Positions 20,244-30,099 of a stretch of 64,000 nt of DNA are shown here, in pieces. The notes below the pieces were generated by a model. The model saw nothing but the letters and a program-made list of their open reading frames with translations, made no database searches and was not told where the DNA came from. How positions within the stretch are numbered: position 1 is the first letter of the stretch; each line of letters starts with the position of its first letter. A program made the translations under genes and the position numbers. The DNA comes from Halobacillus sp. Marseille-Q1614 (GTDB lineage Bacteria; Bacillota; Bacilli; Bacillales; Halobacillaceae). The stretch lies in the NCBI RefSeq assembly GCF_902809865.1, contig NZ_CADDWH010000001.1, positions 930,001 to 994,000 on the forward strand. The letters are read 5' to 3'.

Positions 20244-20498
20244 CGAATAAAACCATTGAGGAAAAAAGTAATCCGGTTCCTATCATAACAGAGAGAGAAT
20301 GCCATCAGGCTGGAAGCATTCTTTGTGATACCCGGGTGAAAGACATTTCTTAGGTGTCACATTGAAACCCTGCGGGAAGTAAGTGTGAACGTAAGCAGGC
20401 GTTAACTGTATCGAGTGGAGGCCTATAAGTCTCAACTAGGGTGGCAACGCGGGAAAAGTCCCGTCCCTTTCTATTTAGAGAGGGACGGGGCTTTTTCT
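20244..20498 (+). promoter_or_regulatory. T-box leader of hisS-aspS
   Basis: This 455-base gap between the amidase gene and hisS holds a T-box riboswitch, which lets uncharged tRNA switch off a terminator. Visible parts: an apical hairpin of Stem I (GAATGC...GCATTC around 20297-20321 with the GGCTGGAAGC motif), the descending arm GGTGAAAGACATTTC with the specifier region, the T-box sequence AGGGTGGCAACGCGGG (20438-20453), and the terminator GTCCCGTCCCT...AGGGACGGGGC with T-run (20459-20497). Aligned on the alaS leader of this window, the specifier triplet is GAC (20342-20344, Asp), overlapped by CAT (20344-20346, His). The rest of the gap (20080-20190) shows only AT-rich divergent promoter sequence. 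Confidence 0.93.
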
Positions 20499-20534
20499 AA
20501 TGGTAAACAATGGTGAATTAAGGAGGAATTTTAA

Positions 20535-21812
20535 ATGAGAGCACCTCGAGGAACTCAGGATATCTTACCAGGAAATTCTGAAAAGTGGCAGTATGTAGAG
20601 CATAAACTTATCGACCTTTGCCGTCGTTTTAACTATAGAGAAATTCGTACACCTATTTTTGAACATACAGAATTGTTTCAGCGCGGGGTAGGAGACAGCA
20701 CGGATATTGTGCAGAAAGAGATGTATACATTTGAAGACCGCGGGGGTAGAAGCATTACCCTAAGGCCAGAAGGGACAGCATCAACCGTCCGTGCTTTTGT
20801 ACAAAATAAATTATTCGGCCTGCCGAACCAGCCGACAAAGCTTTTTTATATTGGCCCTATGTTTCGCTACGAGCGGCCGCAGCAAGGAAGGCTTAGACAA
20901 TTTGTACAATTTGGAATCGAGGCTTTAGGCAGTGATGATCCGGCGATAGACGCTGAAGTAATGGCATTAGCTATGGATGCCTATAGAGAACTAGGCTTAA
21001 CTTCTTTAACTTTAGTGATTAACAGTCTCGGTGATAAAGAAAGCCGTGAGAAACATAAGGAGGCGCTTATCTCCCACTTTGCCTCTCACAGGGAAGAGCT
21101 GTGCTCGGACTGTCAGGTTCGTTTGGATCAGAACCCTCTTCGTGTACTGGATTGTAAGAAAGATAAAGATCACCCGGCTATGGGAAATGCTCCGTCTATC
21201 CTGGAGTATTTAAATGAAGAGTCATTAGTGTACTTTGAAAAAGTGAAATCCTTTCTTGATCTGATGGAAGTTGACTATATTGTAGATCCTAATCTCGTCC
21301 GCGGGCTTGATTATTATAACCATACGGCCTTTGAAATTATGAGTAATGCTGAAGGTTTCGGCGCCATTACTACTCTAAGTGGAGGCGGACGATACAACGG
21401 TCTTGTTGAAGAGATTGGAGGGCCGCAGACGAACGGCATCGGATTTGCCATGAGTATTGAACGTCTGCTTATGGCTCTAGAAGCAGAGAAAGTTGAGCTT
21501 CCTATCGAAGAAAGTCTTGACTGTTATGTTGTTGCTATGGGAGATAAAGCAGAGCACGAAGCTGTGCGTTTAACTTATCAGCTTAGACAATCTGGTGTGC
21601 AGGTGGAAAAAGATTATCAGCAGCGCAAAATGAAAGGGCAGTTTAAATCAGCAGATCGCTTAAATGCAAAGTATGTCATTGTGATCGGGGAAAACGAACT
21701 GGAAAACAATGCAGCAAATGTTAAAGATATGGACAGCGGTGAACAGAAAGAAATCAAACTAGAAGAAATCACCAACTATTTAAGAGAGCAACTGGCAGGA
21801 GGGAAATCATAA
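20535..21812 (+). CDS. hisS: Histidyl-tRNA synthetase
   Basis: Class II aminoacyl-tRNA synthetase, 425 residues, charging tRNA-His. It begins [13 protein letters not shown] and shows motif 1 region [15 protein letters not shown], motif 2 with [13 protein letters not shown] and [15 protein letters not shown], the histidine-binding [14 protein letters not shown] and motif 3 [15 protein letters not shown] with [12 protein letters not shown]; the C-terminal anticodon-binding domain follows ([14 protein letters not shown]). Ribosome site AAGGAGGA precedes ATG 20535. aspS starts at the very next base after the stop, so the two synthetases share the T-box leader. Confidence 0.98.
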   Translation: MRAPRGTQDILPGNSEKWQYVEHKLIDLCRRFNYREIRTPIFEHTELFQRGVGDSTDIVQKEMYTFEDRGGRSITLRPEGTASTVRAFVQNKLFGLPNQPTKLFYIGPMFRYERPQQGRLRQFVQFGIEALGSDDPAIDAEVMALAMDAYRELGLTSLTLVINSLGDKESREKHKEALISHFASHREELCSDCQVRLDQNPLRVLDCKKDKDHPAMGNAPSILEYLNEESLVYFEKVKSFLDLMEVDYIVDPNLVRGLDYYNHTAFEIMSNAEGFGAITTLSGGGRYNGLVEEIGGPQTNGIGFAMSIERLLMALEAEKVELPIEESLDCYVVAMGDKAEHEAVRLTYQLRQSGVQVEKDYQQRKMKGQFKSADRLNAKYVIVIGENELENNAANVKDMDSGEQKEIKLEEITNYLREQLAGGKS

Positions 21813-23582
21813 ATGGAACGCACACATTGTGGTACATTACGAACGGAAAATAAAGAAAGCACGGTTACATTAAAAGGCTGGGTCCAGAAACGCCGAGACC
21901 TCGGAGGGTTGATTTTCATAGATTTAAGGGACCGCTCCGGGCTTGTACAGGTTGTTTTTAATCCTGAAACATCTAAAGAAGCTTTAGAGACGGCTGAAAA
22001 TATTCGCAGCGAATATGTCATTGCAGTTACAGGAAAAGTCGTATTACGTGATGAGAACACCGTCAATCCAAGTATAAAAACGGGAGAGATCGAAGTACTC
22101 GCTTCAGAAGTCTCTGTATTAAATAAGGCGAAGACACCTCCGTTTATGATTGAAGATGAATCAGAAGTTGCTGAAGATACTCGTTTAAAATATCGTTACC
22201 TTGATTTACGGCGCAAGGAAATGCAGGAAACATTTATGCTGCGCCACCAGACGACTCAGGCGATCCGCCAGTTTCTAAATGATGAAGGCTATCTGGAAAT
22301 GGAGACGCCTATGCTGACGAAGAGTACTCCTGAAGGTGCCCGTGACTATTTAGTGCCGAGCCGGGTACATGAAGGAGAGTTTTACGCTCTGCCTCAGTCT
22401 CCTCAGTTATTTAAACAGATGCTGATGATGTCAGGGTTTGAAAAGTATTATCAAATTGCCAGATGTTTTCGTGACGAAGACCTAAGGGCCGACCGCCAGC
22501 CTGAATTTACCCAGGTGGACATCGAGACTTCCTTTATGTCGAAAGAGGACATCATGGCGATGACAGAACGCATGATGGCTCAAGTTATGAAGGAAGTAAA
22601 GGGAGTAGAAGTTCAAACTCCATTTGAACGAATGAGCTATGACGAAGCGATGGAACGCTATGGTTCCGATAAGCCTGACACCCGCTTTGGACTTGAACTG
22701 GTAAACTTGTCTGAAATGATGATAGACAGCGGGTTTAAAGTCTTCAGCAGTGCTGTTGCTTCTGGCGGAAAAGTCAGCGCCATTAATGTCAAAGGCAAAG
22801 CGGATGACTTCTCCCGTAAGGATATTGATAAACTTACCGACGACGTCAAAGTCTATGGAGCGAAGGGCCTAGCGTGGATGAAAGTGAAAGAAGGAAAGCT
22901 GAACGGTCCGATCTCGAAATTCTTTGAAGAAGAGGAAGCAGCCGAACTTCTTAAAGCCATGAACGCAAAAGACGGAGACTTATTACTGTTTGTAGCTGAT
23001 AAACCATCTGTCGTATATGACAGTTTAGGTGCTTTACGCCTGAAGCTTGGAAAATCCCTTGGACTGATTGACGAAACTAAATATAACTTCTTATGGGTTG
23101 TAGACTGGCCGCTGTTTGAGTATGATGAAGAGCTTAACCGCTACTTTGCTGCACACCATCCGTTTACAATGCCTGAAAATGGGGACGTCAGCCGAATTGT
23201 TGAGGATCCGGCTCATGCAAAAGCTGAGGCTTATGACATTGTGTTAAATGGATATGAACTTGGCGGAGGCTCGCTGCGTATCCATCAAAAAGAAACTCAG
23301 GAGCGCATGTTTGAAGCATTAGGTTTTACACAAGAAGAAGCCGAAGAACAATTTGGTTTTCTTCTTGAAGCCCTGGAATACGGAACACCTCCACACGGGG
23401 GAATTGCTTTAGGGTTTGACCGTTTTATCATGCTGCTGGCCGGAAGAAATAATTTAAGAGATACGATTCTCTTCCCGAAAACAGCATCCGCTCAAGATCC
23501 TTTAACAGAAGCTCCTGGCCCTGTCAGTGACGCTCAATTAGAGGAGCTTCACCTAAGAGTGGCAGCTAAAAAACAGGACTGA
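21813..23582 (+). CDS. aspS: Aspartyl-tRNA synthetase
   Basis: Class IIb synthetase of 589 residues charging tRNA-Asp. The N-terminal OB anticodon domain has [22 protein letters not shown]; the catalytic core has motif 1, the flipping-loop segment [17 protein letters not shown], motif 2 [16 protein letters not shown] and motif 3 [21 protein letters not shown]; the bacterial GAD insertion lies between (about residues 290-420). Length is normal for the bacterial type. Translation is coupled to hisS (adjacent stop and start). The 6S RNA gene follows 65 bases later. Confidence 0.98.
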   Translation: MERTHCGTLRTENKESTVTLKGWVQKRRDLGGLIFIDLRDRSGLVQVVFNPETSKEALETAENIRSEYVIAVTGKVVLRDENTVNPSIKTGEIEVLASEVSVLNKAKTPPFMIEDESEVAEDTRLKYRYLDLRRKEMQETFMLRHQTTQAIRQFLNDEGYLEMETPMLTKSTPEGARDYLVPSRVHEGEFYALPQSPQLFKQMLMMSGFEKYYQIARCFRDEDLRADRQPEFTQVDIETSFMSKEDIMAMTERMMAQVMKEVKGVEVQTPFERMSYDEAMERYGSDKPDTRFGLELVNLSEMMIDSGFKVFSSAVASGGKVSAINVKGKADDFSRKDIDKLTDDVKVYGAKGLAWMKVKEGKLNGPISKFFEEEEAAELLKAMNAKDGDLLLFVADKPSVVYDSLGALRLKLGKSLGLIDETKYNFLWVVDWPLFEYDEELNRYFAAHHPFTMPENGDVSRIVEDPAHAKAEAYDIVLNGYELGGGSLRIHQKETQERMFEALGFTQEEAEEQFGFLLEALEYGTPPHGGIALGFDRFIMLLAGRNNLRDTILFPKTASAQDPLTEAPGPVSDAQLEELHLRVAAKKQD

Positions 23583-23611
23583 AGACTCACTCATAAAGCG
23601 TAGTTCTTTCC

Positions 23612-23640
23612 TTGATTACAATAATTTTTTGTGCTATGAT
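23612..23640 (+). promoter_or_regulatory. Putative sigma-A promoter of the 6S RNA gene
   Basis: TTGATT (23612-23617), 17-base spacer, TATGAT (23635-23640); transcription would begin near 23647. Confidence 0.65.
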
Positions 23641-23646
23641 TTGAAT

Positions 23647-23850
23647 ACAATAAATAACCAATCCTGATGTGTACGTTGTTCGAATGTACGTTTTGACCGA
23701 ACATTTTTGAAACGGGAGCCTGACGTCTTCACATGGAATGCATGCCTCTTTATTTCATTTAGAGGACGCAAGAAGTGTGAAGCAGGGCACCCACCTGCCT
23801 GGAGCGGGTTCAAAACTCATGATGCGACGGCACAATTGGGATTGGTTTTT
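23647..23850 (+). ncRNA. ssrS: 6S RNA (RNA polymerase regulator)
   Basis: The 316-base gap between aspS and the next minus-strand gene has no convincing protein frame but a promoter, a closed RNA fold and a terminator. The ends pair as AACCAATCC (23656-23664) with GGATTGGTT (23839-23847), a bubble follows, and a central arm CTTCACA...TGTGAAG carries an apical CCTCTTT...AGAGG hairpin. This rod with a large central bubble and a length near 200 bases is the 6S architecture, which binds the housekeeping polymerase by mimicking an open promoter. In Bacillus subtilis bsrA (6S-1) lies at the same place after aspS. The transcript may extend to the terminator at 23896. Confidence 0.85.
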
Positions 23851-23865
23851 GTATGTCTAAAAAAA

Positions 23866-23896
23866 GCGCCCGTTCCTTATGAACGGGCGCTTTTTT
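23866..23896. terminator. Terminator of 6S RNA and of the convergent regulator gene
   Basis: Perfect stem GCGCCCGTTC / GAACGGGCGC (23866-23875 with 23881-23890), A-run on the left and T-run on the right, so usable in both directions. Confidence 0.92.
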
Positions 23897-23898
23897 CT

Positions 23899-24528
23899 TT
23901 ATTTGGCTAAATGCTCCAAGTGATTTGGCTCCATGCCGAACAGCGGATGGCTTTTAAATTCCTGGTCATCAAACATTGTCATTTTACGTGCTCGATCCAT
24001 AAGAGAGATAAAAGCTTGATAATCTTCTTTTAAGGACTGGAGCTGAGACTGCAGTTTTTGATTAACAGCCTTGAGTTCATGGTTTTCTTCTTCTAATTCT
24101 TGTACTCTTTCATCTAAATTCGGCTGGCTGCTGGAAGCAGCCTGTAAGTTTTCTAAAAAAGTAATTACTTGAGGTAAGTCGATCGGCGCAGAAGGTTTTT
24201 CTTCTACACGTTCGTTTTTCTTTTTATAAACAGGAGCAGCTTCTTCTTTAGGAGCGGATGAGGAAATGACGGCCGGCTGCTGAAAGGCGGCTTCTTTTCT
24301 TTTTTTCTCCTTCCGCTGCTTTTTCGCTAAATCCACAGCCTGCTCGTATTTCTGCCTGATTTCTGCATTCCACCTAAAGCCGCAGGCGGCTGATGTGCGA
24401 TTGAGTACATCTCCGACTTCATCGAAGGCTTTCAGCTGGGTGCTTCCTTCTCGAATATGTCTGAGTACAGTTTCTGCTAATAATAAATCATCTTCATGAG
24501 ACCAAGCATCTTGTCTTACTTTTGGCAT
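23899..24528 (-). CDS. RsfA-family prespore-type transcription regulator
   Basis: A 209-residue minus-strand protein. The N-terminal 60 residues form a Myb/SANT-like helix-turn-helix ([21 protein letters not shown], then [20 protein letters not shown]), the typical start of RsfA-type regulators of sporulation genes. A lysine/arginine-rich linker and a coiled coil ([20 protein letters not shown] and on) follow. In Bacillus subtilis the corresponding place after aspS is held by tcdA (yrvM), not by this gene. The stop lies 3 bases past the terminator shared with the 6S RNA. Target genes are unknown. Confidence 0.82.
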   Translation of the reverse strand: MPKVRQDAWSHEDDLLLAETVLRHIREGSTQLKAFDEVGDVLNRTSAACGFRWNAEIRQKYEQAVDLAKKQRKEKKRKEAAFQQPAVISSSAPKEEAAPVYKKKNERVEEKPSAPIDLPQVITFLENLQAASSSQPNLDERVQELEEENHELKAVNQKLQSQLQSLKEDYQAFISLMDRARKMTMFDDQEFKSHPLFGMEPNHLEHLAK

Positions 24529-24613
24529 AATAACCCTCCAGTTAAACTATGAGAACAATAGTTTCTCAGATTTTGCTACTAGTTTGACCCAAGGGAGAAT
24601 AATTTATACTTCT

Positions 24614-25888
24614 TTATGATTTTTGTTTATTAATATTTTCATACACTTGTTTCAAAGCCTGCTCAAATTTGCCCGTGGATTTAGGTTCATAGTACTTTTT
24701 ACTCTTTATAGGATCCGGCAGGTACTGTTGGTCCACCCAGGCGTTCGGAAAATTATGAGGGTATTTATATTCAAGCCCTCTGCCTAGTTTGGCCGCCCCT
24801 TTATAATGGGAGTCTTTCAAATGGGCAGGAACGTCACCGCTGTTTCCTTTGCGGATATCAGCCAGGGCTGCGTCTAAAGCTTTATATGAGCTGTTTGATT
24901 TTGGGGAAAGCGCAAGCTCCGTCACTGCGGAAGCAAGCGGAATCCTTGCTTCAGGAAATCCAAGCCTTTCAGCTGCTTCTACGGCAGCCAGTGCTCTTGG
25001 TCCTGCCTGTGGATTAGCGAGTCCAATATCTTCATAGGCAATGACAACGAGGCGTCGGGCGATACTGTCTAAATCTCCGGCTTCTATCAATCTTGCCAGA
25101 TAATGAAGCGAGGCATTGACATCACTTCCTCGAATTGATTTTTGGAAAGCAGAGAGCACATCATAATGGGCATCGCCATTTTTATCATGAGAAAAGCTTT
25201 TCTTCTGCATGCATTCCTCTGCAATCGCCAGATCTATAAAAATTCCACCGTCTTTATCCTCAGGTGTCGAGAAGGCGGCGAGCTCGAGTCCATTTAACGC
25301 AGACCTCATATCTCCGCCTGCACTTTCGGCAAAATGGTTAAGGGCTTCATCTGTAAGCTGGATCTTTAAATCTCCGAGCCCATCCTTTCCATTCGTTAAC
25401 GCCCGTTCTATCGCTTCTTTAATATCGTCAGGCTCAAGTCTATACAGTTCAAAAAGATGACAGCGGCTGCGAATCGCGGGATTTATAGAATGATAAGGGT
25501 TGCTCGTGGTACATCCGATTAAAGTAAGCCGGTTGCTCTCAAGATGCGGCAGAAGAAAATCCTGTTTTCCTTTGTCCAGCCGGTGCACCTCATCAAGGAT
25601 TAACACCATTTGGCCGTGCATCTTAGCCTCTTCTACAACAATTTCCATATCTTTCTTTTTATCTGTAACTGCATTTAACGTTTTATAAGGCAGGCGCAGG
25701 CTCTTTGCGAGAGCGGTGGCCATAGAAGTTTTCCCGGTACCGGGCGGACCAAATAAAATCATGGAAGCCAGGCGCTGGGCTTTGACCATTCTATCCAGTG
25801 TTTTCCCTTCAGAGACAAGGTGTTTCTGTCCGATAATATCCTGGATGCTTGAAGGCCTCATACGAAAAGCCAGTGGTTGTATACTCAT
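24614..25888 (-). CDS. rarA: Replication-associated recombination protein RarA
   Basis: RarA (MgsA/YrvN) is an AAA+ ATPase related to clamp loaders that acts at stalled forks. The 424-residue protein begins PLAFRMRPSSIQDIIGQKHLV, has Walker A GPPGTGKT (47-54), Walker B LILDEVHR (about 97-104), sensor 1 LIGCTTSNPYHSINPAIRSR and the C-terminal tetramerisation domain including YEDIGLANPQA and KGAAKLGRGLEYKYPHNFP. It is divergent from the membrane-protein gene upstream and 85 bases before the RsfA-type gene on the same strand. Length is typical. Confidence 0.95.
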   Translation of the reverse strand: MSIQPLAFRMRPSSIQDIIGQKHLVSEGKTLDRMVKAQRLASMILFGPPGTGKTSMATALAKSLRLPYKTLNAVTDKKKDMEIVVEEAKMHGQMVLILDEVHRLDKGKQDFLLPHLESNRLTLIGCTTSNPYHSINPAIRSRCHLFELYRLEPDDIKEAIERALTNGKDGLGDLKIQLTDEALNHFAESAGGDMRSALNGLELAAFSTPEDKDGGIFIDLAIAEECMQKKSFSHDKNGDAHYDVLSAFQKSIRGSDVNASLHYLARLIEAGDLDSIARRLVVIAYEDIGLANPQAGPRALAAVEAAERLGFPEARIPLASAVTELALSPKSNSSYKALDAALADIRKGNSGDVPAHLKDSHYKGAAKLGRGLEYKYPHNFPNAWVDQQYLPDPIKSKKYYEPKSTGKFEQALKQVYENINKQKS

Positions 25889-26015
25889 AAGGTTTGAACT
25901 CCTTTATTTGTCTTCATTATTTCTAAGAGTAGATTCAATTCTATTAAAATGCAAGAGGGTTGCCATTCATGCTATAATAACGTTTGGTATAATTGAAGAA
26001 GGAGAGAGATCAGCT

Positions 26016-26696
26016 ATGCAATGGACTCTAATAAAGCCAAAGGCTTGGCTGCGCTGGTCTTTTTTTATTGTGGGCCTGATTCTGTTAGGCCTCGGAATAT
26101 CAATGACTATGCAAGTGAAGGATTTTGGCATAGGACCGTGGGATGTACTGCACTATGGATTGTTCGTTCAATTTGGATTGACAGTAGGCACATGGTCGAT
26201 CATCGCAGGTTTAACAATCGTTATCATTTCATCTATTGTATTAAAAAGTCTGCCGCAAATCGGCACGATATTAAATATGGTGTTAATCGGCCTGTTTATA
26301 GATTTATTTAATTTTTTATTAACAGAGCCTGAATGGATGGCAGGTAAGATTTTAGTATTTATATTAGGTACGCTGGTTACAGCTGCGGGAATAGGAGTGT
26401 ACGTAGCTCCTAATATTGGCGCAGGTCCCCGCGACAGTTTAATGCTGGTATTAACAGATGCGTTACAATGGAAAGTTTCAACCGTCAGGAATGCGATAGA
26501 AATTACGGTGGCTGTTATAGGATGGCTCTTAGGAGGTCCAGTAGGGATCGGTACTGTATTCATCGCTTTATTTCTCGGCACACTTGTTGGTAAAACTCTG
26601 CCGCTTTCCAAAAAAATATTGGACTACTTAATAAAGAAGGGTGAAGGTTATGAAAATCTCAACAAAAGGACGTTACGGACTAACCATTATGATTGA
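26016..26696 (+). CDS. YczE/YitT-like integral membrane protein
   Basis: A 226-residue membrane protein with about five segments. The start is ATG 26016 after AAGGAGAG; the frame stays open further upstream only because it shadows rarA on the opposite strand. MTMQVKDFGIGPWDVLHYG and the later VYVAPNIGAGPRDSLMLVL repeat the G-x-GPWD / GAGPRD pattern typical of YczE-like proteins. YczE affects antibiotic production in Bacillus subtilis, but general function is unknown. Its last 47 bases overlap the cymR start region in a different frame, so translation of both is linked. Confidence 0.75.
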   Translation: MQWTLIKPKAWLRWSFFIVGLILLGLGISMTMQVKDFGIGPWDVLHYGLFVQFGLTVGTWSIIAGLTIVIISSIVLKSLPQIGTILNMVLIGLFIDLFNFLLTEPEWMAGKILVFILGTLVTAAGIGVYVAPNIGAGPRDSLMLVLTDALQWKVSTVRNAIEITVAVIGWLLGGPVGIGTVFIALFLGTLVGKTLPLSKKILDYLIKKGEGYENLNKRTLRTNHYD

Positions 26697-27069
26697 GCTC
26701 GCAAGAAAGTATGGAGATGGTCCGATTTCTCTAAAACAAATCGCCAGAGATAATGACTTATCCGAGCATTACCTTGAGCAGCTGATCGCTCCATTGCGAA
26801 ACGCGAGTCTTGTTAAGAGCGTCAGAGGAGCATATGGCGGGTATATGCTCACAAAAGCGCCTTATGAAATAACAGCAGGTGATGTGATCAGAATACTTGA
26901 AGGTCCGATTACACCTGTAGAAGGTATTGAAGATGAGGAACCGGCGAAACAGGCCCTTTGGAAAAGAGTCAGAGATGCTGTAAAAGACGTACTGGATACG
27001 ACCACTCTTGAGGATTTAAAAGATCATGTCGATGATCAGACCCAGGATGCTTATATGTTCTATATTTAA
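26650..27069 (+). CDS. cymR: Rrf2-family cysteine metabolism repressor CymR
   Basis: CymR is the master repressor of cysteine synthesis; it works with the O-acetylserine thiol-lyase CysK. The 139-residue protein begins MKISTKGRYGLTIMIELARK, an Rrf2 winged helix, with the recognition segment DLSEHYLEQLIAPLRNASLV and the wing SVRGAYGGYMLTK, and ends DAYMFYI exactly as in Bacillus subtilis. It lacks the Cys cluster of iron-sulfur Rrf2 proteins such as IscR. ATG 26650 is preferred over GTG 26641. The next genes are cysteine desulfurase and mnmA, consistent with sulfur handling. Confidence 0.94.
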   Translation: MKISTKGRYGLTIMIELARKYGDGPISLKQIARDNDLSEHYLEQLIAPLRNASLVKSVRGAYGGYMLTKAPYEITAGDVIRILEGPITPVEGIEDEEPAKQALWKRVRDAVKDVLDTTTLEDLKDHVDDQTQDAYMFYI

Positions 27070-27082
27070 AGGGGTGTAAAAA

Positions 27083-29345
<2,263 letters not shown>

Positions 29346-29366
29346 GCTTAAAGAATAGGGAGAAAA

Positions 29367-29402
29367 TGGCCATGTCCATATGGTAGTGGACATGGCTTTT
29401 TT
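29367..29402 (+). terminator. Intrinsic terminator after mnmA
   Basis: Perfect stem GCCATGTCCA / TGGACATGGC (29369-29378 with 29387-29396) followed by six T. Confidence 0.88.
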
Positions 29403-29415
29403 AGGAGGAATTTGA

Positions 29416-30078
29416 ATGAATAAATTAGATCAAGCCATTGATTACATGCAGCAGCAAAACTTCGAAAAAGCAACTCAATTATTTACAGAAGCCATTGAGG
29501 AAAATCCGAAAGATCCTGTCGGTTATATTAACTTTGGTAATCTGCTTATTCACGTTAGCGAATTTGAAAGGGCTGAACGCTTTTTTAACAGAGCAATCGA
29601 GCTCGATGATAAAGCAGCGACTGCATACTATGGACTTGGGAACGTGTACTATGAGCAAGAAAAATATACGAAAGCTCAAACCCAGTTTCTGCAGGCTATT
29701 GAAAAAGGACTTGATGAAGCAGATGTGCACTTCATGATCGGCATGACATTTGTCCATCAGGACTATATGAAGCTCGCTCTTCCTTATTTACTCCGTGCAG
29801 CTGAACTTAACTCAGATGACGTGGATATTCAGTTTCAATACGGGCTGTGCCTAGCGCAAAATGGCCAGATAGAAGCAGCTGAAGAGGCAATGAAGACTGT
29901 GCTACAATTAGAAGAAACTCACAGTGACGCTTATTATAATTTAGGGGTTGCAGCCCTCCACCGCGAGGATGCAGCAGCTGCTCTTGAATACTTTAACAAA
30001 GCCTTAGAAAATAACTCAGAGCATATGCTGGCAGCTCACGCTAAAGCACAAGTAGAGCATGCCTTAGGCGAAGAATAA
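29416..30078 (+). CDS. Tetratricopeptide-repeat protein (YrrB-like)
   Basis: A 220-residue cytoplasmic protein made of about six TPR units: DYMQQQNFEKATQLFTEAIE, INFGNLLIHVSEFERAERFF, YYGLGNVYYEQEKYTKAQTQ, FMIGMTFVHQDYMKLALPYL, FQYGLCLAQNGQIEAAEEAM and YYNLGVAALHREDAAAALEY. Such repeats mediate protein contacts. Bacillus subtilis yrrB lies at the same place between mnmA and recD2; its function is not established. ATG 29416 follows AGGAGGAA, and recD2 starts 21 bases after the stop. Confidence 0.9.
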   Translation: MNKLDQAIDYMQQQNFEKATQLFTEAIEENPKDPVGYINFGNLLIHVSEFERAERFFNRAIELDDKAATAYYGLGNVYYEQEKYTKAQTQFLQAIEKGLDEADVHFMIGMTFVHQDYMKLALPYLLRAAELNSDDVDIQFQYGLCLAQNGQIEAAEEAMKTVLQLEETHSDAYYNLGVAALHREDAAAALEYFNKALENNSEHMLAAHAKAQVEHALGEE

Positions 30079-30099
30079 TTTAAAGGGGAACATGAAGTC

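Noticed and set aside
23707-23910. 67-residue plus-strand frame in the aspS-rsfA gap
   Set aside because: It runs through the folded 6S RNA and its terminator, has no ribosome site and no recognisable protein pattern.
25716-26015. Upstream extension of the YczE-like frame by 100 residues
   Set aside because: It lies on top of rarA on the opposite strand. The ribosome site AAGGAGAG directly before ATG 26016 fixes the real start.
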